Shown piece by piece: positions 6,343-10,704 of a stretch of DNA of 10,704 nt. This stretch comes from Spirochaetaceae bacterium. GTDB taxonomy: Bacteria > Spirochaetota > Spirochaetia > Treponematales > Breznakiellaceae. Where the stretch lies: assembly GCA_031269165.1 (NCBI GenBank), contig JAISZQ010000196.1:1-10704 (forward strand). The letters run 5' to 3'. The stretch's first letter is position 1. Every line of letters starts with the position of its first letter. Made by a program: the position numbers and the translations under genes. The notes under the pieces are model-generated. The model made no database searches. It was not told the origin of the DNA and was given only the letters and a program-made list of their open reading frames with translations.

Positions 6343-6374
6343 CTTTATATTTCTTTGAGAGAAACACTATCCCC

Positions 6375-7802
6375 TTAGTTACCGTTTACACTCATAGCCC
6401 GTAGCATATAGCGCGAGAATACGGGATAATTGCGGCTCATGTGGTTTTTGGTCACGTATACAATATTCCCTGAACTCTTGAATGCCTTCATGCTCCGCGC
6501 CGGGGTGGGGAAGTCAAGCAGGCTGGCGCTCAGATGAGCGGCGGTGATACTGCTGCCGTCAAGGGGCGGATTCTTTATCACGAGAACGCCGTTTTTATCA
6601 TTGGGGGCCGTACCAATGGCTCCTCCCACGATGTACCACGTGTCCGCGCCGGAACTCTCCACTTGGATGGTCCACATACCGGTCAATGCGCCACCGGCCA
6701 CGACATCGGGAATCGTAAAGAGTTTTAGGGCTTGAGCGGTGGCCAGGTCAATGCGATAGACATTACCGGCGTTTGCGTTTGCCACTTTGCCCAAAAGATA
6801 CGCCTCTCCCGGGTTGTCATTGTCAAAAGACACGGCCTGAACACTCCCCGATGTGGCATCAGCCGTTACGACGCCCACAAGAGAAGGCGCGTTTGCTCCG
6901 TTCCACTTCCATACCCGTACTGTACCGTTCCCCTCCACGGATTCCAGCACATAGTTCCGGTTATCCTGTATCCAATGGGAGCCGGGGGTCTGGGGAACAG
7001 AATCAACCACAGCGGCGGTAATGGCCTGGCCCGATGCGTTTATCCTGAGCACCTTGGTTCCCGCGCTTCCCCCCACGATGATATAATCACCCTGGGCGGC
7101 GAACCCGGTTAAATTGCCGATGTTTAGATGAACCGTATCACCGGAAACCGGAATGTGACCGGCCTTGTCATCCTCAAGGGAATATATGCTGATGAAGTTG
7201 GGCGCCGGATCGGTGTCCACCGGGGATTTATCCTGCCAACCGGCAATAGCATACCTATCCGTCAGGGCAATGATAGGCTCACGGTGATTCAGGGGCCGCG
7301 CCCGGTGCGCCTCCGCAAGGCCAACCTGATTCCCATAGGGAAAACTTTTGATGGGCTGCAAGTCCTGATCGTATACCACAATGTTATACCCCGTGTAATC
7401 CTGGCGGCCCAACTCATCGGCCTCCACGAGGACTATGCGCCCGTCAGTACCGGCGGCCCACATGGCTACATTCCTCCCGCTTCCGCCGACAAGCCCTTCA
7501 CGGACGGTCTTTGCCGGATCGCTCACATCAACTATTTTGATGCGATAGCCGTCCATGCCGTTCTTGTCGATATAGCCGAATTTACTCCGGTCTACCCGTA
7601 AAATGCTGGCGCTGGAAAGACCGTCGATATCTTCCCAGCCTCCCGCACGCGAACGAAGGGCCGTCCCACCCGCCGTACCGGATATATTATCTCCGGCAAG
7701 GCTTGAGGCGGAAGCCGCAACGCCTTCCTTGTTCCCACCGGCAAAGGCAGAAATCGTGGCGCAAAGGGCCACGGCCAAAATCATCAGCGTTTTCTTTGTC
7801 AT
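6375..7802 (-). CDS. Exported propeller-like protein of unknown function
   Basis: This 475-residue protein has a clear signal peptide (MTKKTLMILAVALCATISAFA, cleavage after residue 21) followed by GGNKEG and a small-residue-rich linker (Ala, Ser, Gly) to about residue 50. The rest is beta-rich with repeated segments typical of WD/YVTN-like propellers, for example GRNVAMWAAGTDGRIVLVEA, YIIVGGSAGTKVLRI, GNGTVRVWKWNG and AYLLGKVANANAGNVYRIDL. No catalytic motif or cysteine-based lipobox is seen. It probably sits in the periplasm or at the surface, and I do not recognise a named family. A TTG codon at 7814 would extend it by four residues, but GGAGG (7808-7812) fixes the ATG at 7802. The promoter region contains a strong operator-like palindrome, so expression is probably regulated. 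Confidence 0.75.
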   Translation of the reverse strand: MTKKTLMILAVALCATISAFAGGNKEGVAASASSLAGDNISGTAGGTALRSRAGGWEDIDGLSSASILRVDRSKFGYIDKNGMDGYRIKIVDVSDPAKTVREGLVGGSGRNVAMWAAGTDGRIVLVEADELGRQDYTGYNIVVYDQDLQPIKSFPYGNQVGLAEAHRARPLNHREPIIALTDRYAIAGWQDKSPVDTDPAPNFISIYSLEDDKAGHIPVSGDTVHLNIGNLTGFAAQGDYIIVGGSAGTKVLRINASGQAITAAVVDSVPQTPGSHWIQDNRNYVLESVEGNGTVRVWKWNGANAPSLVGVVTADATSGSVQAVSFDNDNPGEAYLLGKVANANAGNVYRIDLATAQALKLFTIPDVVAGGALTGMWTIQVESSGADTWYIVGGAIGTAPNDKNGVLVIKNPPLDGSSITAAHLSASLLDFPTPARSMKAFKSSGNIVYVTKNHMSRNYPVFSRYMLRAMSVNGN

Positions 7803-7820
7803 TATGACCTCCAATAAAAT

Positions 7821-7848
7821 TATTTAGTTAGCGTAAACTAACTAAATA
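7821..7848. promoter_or_regulatory. Operator-like 11-bp perfect inverted repeat
   Basis: TATTTAGTTAG (7821-7831) and CTAACTAAATA (7838-7848) are exact reverse complements separated by 6 bp. The repeat adjoins the -10 box and spans the predicted start site of the 475-residue exported protein's promoter, 19 bp before its ATG. Position and symmetry suit a dimeric repressor; the TTAGTTAG half-site is of the kind bound by MarR- or TetR-type regulators. It could instead form an mRNA 5' hairpin. No regulator gene is present in the window. Confidence 0.6.
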
Positions 7849-7849
7849 T

Positions 7850-7879
7850 ATAATAACCGACACGCATTTAGTTTGTCAA
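7850..7879 (-). promoter_or_regulatory. Promoter of the 475-residue exported protein
   Basis: On the minus strand: TTGACA (7879-7874), an 18-bp spacer and TATTAT (7855-7850). The predicted start near 7843 lies inside the 7821-7848 inverted repeat, so a bound protein would block initiation. Confidence 0.6.
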
Positions 7880-7924
7880 CCATGTTAAAATTTGGTTTTC
7901 AAGAAACCGGCGGATAACGGGTTT

Positions 7925-7980
7925 AAGAACCTGTTCAAAATCTCAGCAAAAGGGGAAACGGCAACAGGTTGCCGCGCCTC
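7925..7980. repeat. Left flank of the MITE-like element with an interrupted hairpin module
   Basis: CCTGTTCAAAA (7930-7940) recurs at 10657-10667. AAGGGGAAACG then resembles the AGGGGGAAACG half of the closing hairpin of the GC-rich element, but is followed by a palindrome CGGCAAC-AG-GTTGCCG (7959-7974) before CTCCCACTG. This looks like the 3645-3660 type of junction with an extra palindrome in the loop. Confidence 0.5.
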
Positions 7981-8283
7981 CCACTGTCAACAACTTAAGC
8001 AAACAGAATAATAAGAATGGCCCACAGATTGCGTCTGATGACGCGCCATATATGGCGGTTCAGATTACGCGGATTTAAGGGAGAAGCGGTGAGGGTGTCA
8101 TTGCGAGGAGGTGGCAACTTGCGTTGCCAATAGCAACGAAGCAATCCAGCCGAGGAATGCCTTCACCCTGGATTGCTTCGCTTCGCTCGCAATGACGGGC
8201 GACTCGCTTGCAATGACGGGCGGATTAAATCCGTGCAAATCCGCGTAATCTGCGGTTAAGAATCCTTAAGTTGTTGACAGCGG
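7981..8283. mobile_element. 303-bp MITE-like element with terminal inverted repeats
   Basis: The ends are perfect 16-bp inverted repeats, CTGTCAACAACTTAAG (7984-7999) and CTTAAGTTGTTGACAG (8265-8280), extendable to 19 bp with one mismatch. Nested inside are CAGATTACGCGGATTTA (8061-8077) against its reverse complement near 8237-8253, and then a REP-type core (TCATTGCGAG...GAAGCAATCCAG against CTGGATTGCTTCG...CTCGCAATGAC). The whole element could fold into one long hairpin. It also carries GCGTC-TGAT-GACGC, a 14-bp palindrome CGCCATATATGGCG and TGGCAAC-TTGC-GTTGCCA. It shares 78 of 80 bp (8089-8168) and an identical 59-bp block (8210-8268) with 10376-10654. No coding capacity and no clear target duplication are visible. 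Confidence 0.75.
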
Positions 8284-8332
8284 GACCTCACCCCCCGTTT
8301 TTTCCGCCTTCATTTCGTATTCTATAAGAGAG

Positions 8333-8346
8333 AGGCCGCAAGGCCC
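8333..8346 (+). promoter_or_regulatory. Small GNRA-type hairpin in the leader of the 8376 gene
   Basis: AGGCC-GCAA-GGCC(C) forms a short stem closed by a GCAA tetraloop, about 30 nt before the start codon. It could stabilise the mRNA 5' end. A TATAAG (8323-8328) just upstream may be a -10 box, but no good -35 accompanies it. Confidence 0.3.
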
Positions 8347-8375
8347 CTACAACTTTTTTTCAGGAGGTATGTTCG

Positions 8376-8738
8376 ATGAAACATACAAAAAGAATTGTCT
8401 TAGCCGTCCTTATCGCGTTTGTCTGCGCGGGGGTTGTATCCGCCCACGGCCACCGCAACAAGGGCCAGTCGTGGTCATTCTCGGTGGGCGAGGCCGTTAC
8501 CGTGAGCGGGGCACTCCAGCTTGTCAACGGAGAAATCGCCGTTGTGCAAAGCGGAAAGACCTACTATCCGCACAGGTTGCGCGGTCTTGTCGGCTTTGTC
8601 GACGGGTTGAAAGAGGGCGCGACGGTAACGCTCAAGGGAACCGCTTACCAGATTCCCCTTGCCACCAACTTCTATAAGTTAGATGTTGCGGATATGACCC
8701 TCAACGGGAAAACATATACTGGCCTGAACCTGCGTTAG
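8376..8738 (+). CDS. Small exported protein, OB-fold-like, unknown function
   Basis: This 120-residue protein has a signal peptide of about 23 residues (MKHTKRIVLAVLIAFVCAG to VVSA), cleaved before HGHRNKG. The mature part of about 97 residues is beta-rich: VTVSGALQLVNGEIAVVQSG, then KTYYPHRLRGLVGFVDGLKE, then GATVTLKGTAYQIP, and a final strand pair DVADMTLNGKTYTGLNL. The pattern of a strand beginning V-x-V-x-G, a central Gly-rich turn and a later V-T-L-K-G strand resembles bacterial OB-fold exported proteins. I do not recognise a named family. It is probably periplasmic. AGGAGG ending at 8367 gives 8-nt spacing to 8376 but only 1 nt to an out-of-frame ATG at 8369, so 8376 is chosen. It ends 51 bp before the sigI start on the same strand, so the two may share a transcript. 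Confidence 0.7.
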   Translation: MKHTKRIVLAVLIAFVCAGVVSAHGHRNKGQSWSFSVGEAVTVSGALQLVNGEIAVVQSGKTYYPHRLRGLVGFVDGLKEGATVTLKGTAYQIPLATNFYKLDVADMTLNGKTYTGLNLR

Positions 8739-8789
8739 CCGCGCTACGACTTGACGCCGTTATCCTCATCCGGTACTGTTGTCAAACCA

Positions 8790-9528
8790 ATGGAGCGCGC
8801 TCTTGTCGAAAAAGTGGAACTCGCCAAACGGGATAAGCGTGTCCTCAACACGCTTATCCTTGAATATACGCCGTTTATCAAAAAGTGCGCGGCGGTTGTT
8901 TTCTTCAAGGCGCAGCAACGGCAGGACGTTTTAACCGAAGCGATGCTCGCCTTTGTCCATGCGGTTCAAACGTACGATTCAAACATACGCGAAGGAGACG
9001 GCGCTTTTATCAATTATGCCGGAACGGTAATACGGCACCGGCCTTGATACCGTCCGAAGAGAAACGAAAATACAAAAACGTTTTTTCTCATTTCCCTTTG
9101 GCACTTCAAACAACGATGAAAACGCCGTGGAACGGGAATATGAAGCATCGCGGTATGTATATGACAGCGCGAAAGAAAAAGAAAATCTGAGCAGGGAAAT
9201 TACGGAGGTAAACAAAGAATTTTCCGGCTGGGGTTTTAACTGGAAACTATTGCAAAAAAAATGTCCAAAACAGCAGCGTTCCCGCAGGGCCTGTTTTGCG
9301 GTGATAAAAAGCATTACCGCGACTCCGGGCCTTGCCGAACGTATCATCAAAAAACGCCAGTTGCCGATTACCGAGTTGTCCGTCAACAGGGGGTTTTCAC
9401 AAAAAATGCTGGAAAAATACCGTCATTACCTTGTTGCCGTTATTATTTTGTTACAAGGCGACTATCCGTATATTCGCACCTTTATGCCGCAATTTATGGA
9501 TAATGATTTTATTGCAGGAGGAAATTGA
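8790..9528 (+). pseudogene. sigI: SigI-type RNA polymerase sigma factor, split by a frameshift
   Basis: Two adjoining frames together make one protein of about 245 residues resembling Bacillus SigI. The first (8790-9047) holds the sigma-2 region: LNTLILEYTPFIKKC, then LTEAMLAFVHAVQTYD, then INYAGTVIRHR. The second, open from 9043 to 9528, continues LDTVRRETKIQ and carries the SigI C-terminal domain: WGFNWKLLQKKCPKQ, then KKRQLPITELS, then MLEKYRHYLVAVIILLQGDYPYIR. Bacillus SigI has KRKVIDYIRKEAR where the frames meet, so the break falls inside the -10-binding helix. The product would be a cytoplasmic sigma factor held by the anti-sigma factor encoded 1 bp downstream. The start is uncertain: ATG 8790 aligns well but has no ribosome binding site; an in-frame TTG at 8751 is the alternative. 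A GTG at 9127 could start the C-terminal half but also lacks a ribosome binding site. The break may be a true mutation, a sequencing error or, less likely, recoding. Confidence 0.85.
9036..9048 (+). other. Frameshift point within sigI (CAC CGG CCT TGA T)
   Basis: The upstream frame reads CAC CGG CCT TGA and stops at 9047; the downstream frame resumes at CTT GAT (9043). Moving +1 here restores the SigI reading. CCT-TGA-T resembles known +1 slip contexts (proline codon before UGA), but no Shine-Dalgarno-like stimulator lies 3-4 nt upstream as in RF2. Slippage would also give R-P-D, one residue shorter than the family's R-x-I/L-D. Adding two bases would give R-x-L-D, the family length, which favours a 2-nt deletion or a base-calling error. 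Confidence 0.7.
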
Positions 9529-9529
9529 C

Positions 9530-10318
9530 ATGAAAGGCGTTGTGGTTGAAATTGATAATGCCAAATGTATTGTTTTGTTTAACAACGGGAAGATAGGGTC
9601 GTTGCCCAAGCCGCCTCATTGCGAAGTTGGCATGGTTATTACCGTCAACTTTAACCGGAAAATTATCATGCTTCCTATTGCCGTGATTCTCGTTCTATTG
9701 ATAGCGGGAATTATGGTACGGTTTGCGTTGCGCGGCCACGATAGGGGGGCGGAACGTTTGGACAACGTTCAAACGATGAGCCCGGAACTTTTTTGTAACA
9801 ATCCTTTTTTGCGGGAAGACATTATCCTCCCCCTAAGCGAATACACTGATTTTGACGCGCTCTTTGCTCATTTGGGCAATCCTATCCGGGAGTTTTCTCA
9901 GGATCACATGGGACGCATGGAACATAGGGGACGATTTGAAGATAAACGGAAGTATCACGAGGATGAAGAAGACAATTATTTTTATAATTATTCAGAATAT
10001 ACCGCAGGGGATAAAGTTAAAGGGTTCAATTACCCCTATTACAACATTATCGCCTATTATTCCCAAGCCAACCGGAAAGTGCTTGTATCAGAAATAATAC
10101 TGAATTCAAAAGAGGTCATCTACAATGGTAATGTTTCCATTGGAGACGACCGGAAAAAAATAGAAAGCGTTTTTAGCGCCTCCATAACAAAACACGATGA
10201 TTCATTTTTCCGTTCCTCAAAAGACCGGGAGATGTGGTTTACCCTGAATAATAAAGTATTGGTATTTAAATTTAACGGCAAAAACCAATTGTCCAGCATA
10301 CGAATAGCGATGAATTGA
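9530..10318 (+). CDS. rsgI: RsgI-type transmembrane anti-sigma factor with an unusual outer domain
   Basis: This 262-residue protein begins MKGVVVEIDNAKCIVLFNNG and continues to HCEVGMVI (residues 1-37), the beta-rich RsgI N-terminal domain that binds SigI in the cytoplasm. One membrane helix follows (about 45-63, IIMLPIAVILVLLIAGIMV), then about 195 residues outside the membrane. No carbohydrate-binding module, glycosidase or proline-rich region is visible. Two segments resemble each other and BamE/SmpA-like lipoprotein domains: DFDALFAHLGNPIREF (near 104-119) and NVSIGDDRKKIESVF (near 203-217). The middle is charged and Tyr/Asp/Glu-rich. The INPS-type cleavage motif of RsgI proteins is not seen; the only Asn-Pro soon after the membrane is FCNNPF (88-93). 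AGGAGG (9517-9522) lies 7 nt before the ATG, and sigI ends 1 bp upstream, so the two are co-transcribed and probably coupled. A longer frame open from 9332 is the sigI coding region in another frame. Confidence 0.8.
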   Translation: MKGVVVEIDNAKCIVLFNNGKIGSLPKPPHCEVGMVITVNFNRKIIMLPIAVILVLLIAGIMVRFALRGHDRGAERLDNVQTMSPELFCNNPFLREDIILPLSEYTDFDALFAHLGNPIREFSQDHMGRMEHRGRFEDKRKYHEDEEDNYFYNYSEYTAGDKVKGFNYPYYNIIAYYSQANRKVLVSEIILNSKEVIYNGNVSIGDDRKKIESVFSASITKHDDSFFRSSKDREMWFTLNNKVLVFKFNGKNQLSSIRIAMN

Positions 10319-10319
10319 T

Positions 10320-10358
10320 AAACAGCACCCGCCCCAAAGAGCGTGCTGTTTGGGGCGG
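10320..10358 (+). terminator. Overlapping inverted repeats after the anti-sigma gene
   Basis: AAACAGCAC (10320-10328) pairs with GTGCTGTTT (10343-10351), and CCGCCCCAAA (10329-10338) pairs with TTTGGGGCGG (10349-10358). The two stems share TTT and interleave, so they are alternatives rather than nested. They start right after the stop at 10318. Either stem could end or protect the sigI-rsgI transcript, but no T tract follows. Confidence 0.5.
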
Positions 10359-10375
10359 CCTTAGCCGATAGCGTA

Positions 10376-10654
10376 CCACTGTCAACAACTTAAGCACATG
10401 GAAAGAAAAAGGGAAACCAAAGGAACCGCAGATTGCGCTGATTTAAGGGATAAGAGGTGAGGGTGTCATTGCGAGGAGGTGGCAACTTGCGTTGCCAATA
10501 GCGACGAAGCAATCCGGCCGAGGAATGCCTTCACCCAAGCTCAACGCGGAGCGTTGAGCCGATTGCTTCGCTCGGCAATGTGCCGCTCGCTCGCAATGAC
10601 GGGCGGATTAAATCCGTGCAAATCCGCGTAATCTGCGGTTAAGAATCCTTAGAG
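10376..10654. mobile_element. Second MITE-like copy, right terminus lost
   Basis: It begins with CACTGTCAACAACTTAAG as at 7983, then GCAGATTGCGCTGATTTAAGGG. Next come an 80-bp block (10457-10536) with two differences from 8089-8168 and a 59-bp block (10593-10651) identical to 8210-8268. Between those blocks it carries two palindromes absent from the other copy: GCTCAACGC-GGA-GCGTTGAGC (10539-10559) and CGGCA-ATG-TGCCG (10573-10585). The right end stops at AATCCTTAGAG without the TTGTTGACAG terminus. Confidence 0.7.
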
Positions 10655-10704
10655 CCTGTTCAAAAACCCCATGGGACACAACCCTCCGCTGTGATTCGGG
10701 GGCG
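10655..10704. repeat. Junction and start of a third GC-rich element (cut by the window edge)
   Basis: CCTGTTCAAAAACCCC is similar to 7930-7940, and the final GTGATTCGGGGGCG matches the first bases of copy 1 at 1006-1019 and nearly those of copy 2 at 6055. The rest of the element lies beyond the window. Confidence 0.5.

Noticed and set aside
6006..6404. 132-codon plus-strand frame and 99-codon minus-strand frame in the 6.0-6.4 kb gap
   Set aside because: They cover the palindromic GC-rich element and have no ribosome binding site or protein-like features.
8751..8779. Weak promoter TTGACG-17-TACTGT just before sigI
   Set aside because: The -10 matches only three of six bases and the message would be nearly leaderless; read-through from the upstream gene is equally likely.
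10320..10358. H-type pseudoknot
   Set aside because: The two stems interleave with essentially no connecting loops across 7- and 9-bp helices, so both cannot form together sterically; alternative hairpins fit better.
1..10704. tRNA, rRNA or known riboswitches
   Set aside because: I looked for cloverleaf-like, rRNA-like and common riboswitch motifs by eye and saw none; covariance-model scans would be needed to exclude them firmly.

Overview
The window looks like chromosomal DNA from a Treponema-like spirochete, of the roughly 50% GC type known from termite or other animal guts. This is inferred from protein style only: short signal peptides, one ending AFA then GGNKEG, a relaxed lipobox, and a lone EamA half-transporter. 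No rRNA or marker gene fixes the taxonomy. About two thirds of the window is coding. The remaining intergenic DNA is unusually dense in dispersed, palindrome-rich repeats.

Layout, left to right. (1) 1-185, minus strand: the start of a lipoprotein gene running off the left edge. (2) 186-1438: no convincing gene; REP-like repeats, a 21-bp and an 8-bp tandem repeat, a 12-G tract, a modular GC-rich element and a promoter. (3) 1439-2710, plus: a LarA-family (nickel-pincer) 2-hydroxyacid racemase/epimerase homologue. (4) 2859-4186, minus: a TrmJ-type RNA methyltransferase and a single-domain EamA membrane protein. (5) 4369-7802, minus: two large exported proteins, a choice-of-anchor I family beta-propeller protein and an orphan propeller-like protein whose promoter overlaps a perfect 11-bp inverted repeat. 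(6) 7981-8283: a 303-bp MITE-like element with terminal inverted repeats. (7) 8376-10318, plus: a small exported protein, then a SigI-type sigma factor broken by a frameshift, then an RsgI-type transmembrane anti-sigma factor. (8) 10319-10704: a second MITE-like copy and the start of another GC-rich element.

Two systems stand out. The first is the sigI-rsgI pair. Such pairs are known mainly from Bacillus and cellulosome-forming clostridia, where the anti-sigma factor senses wall or polysaccharide signals across the membrane. Here the outer domain has no carbohydrate-binding module that I recognise, and sigI is split at 9042-9047. The second is the repeat system. Conserved GC-rich modules and MITE-like elements carry variable short palindromes, mostly with 2-4 nt loops, and copies inside this window differ by presence or absence of such palindromes. 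One element terminus also appears to supply the -35 box of the promoter in front of the LarA-family gene.

Apart from sigI-rsgI, the genes do not form an obvious pathway. Most are separated by repeats or hairpins and look like single-gene transcription units.
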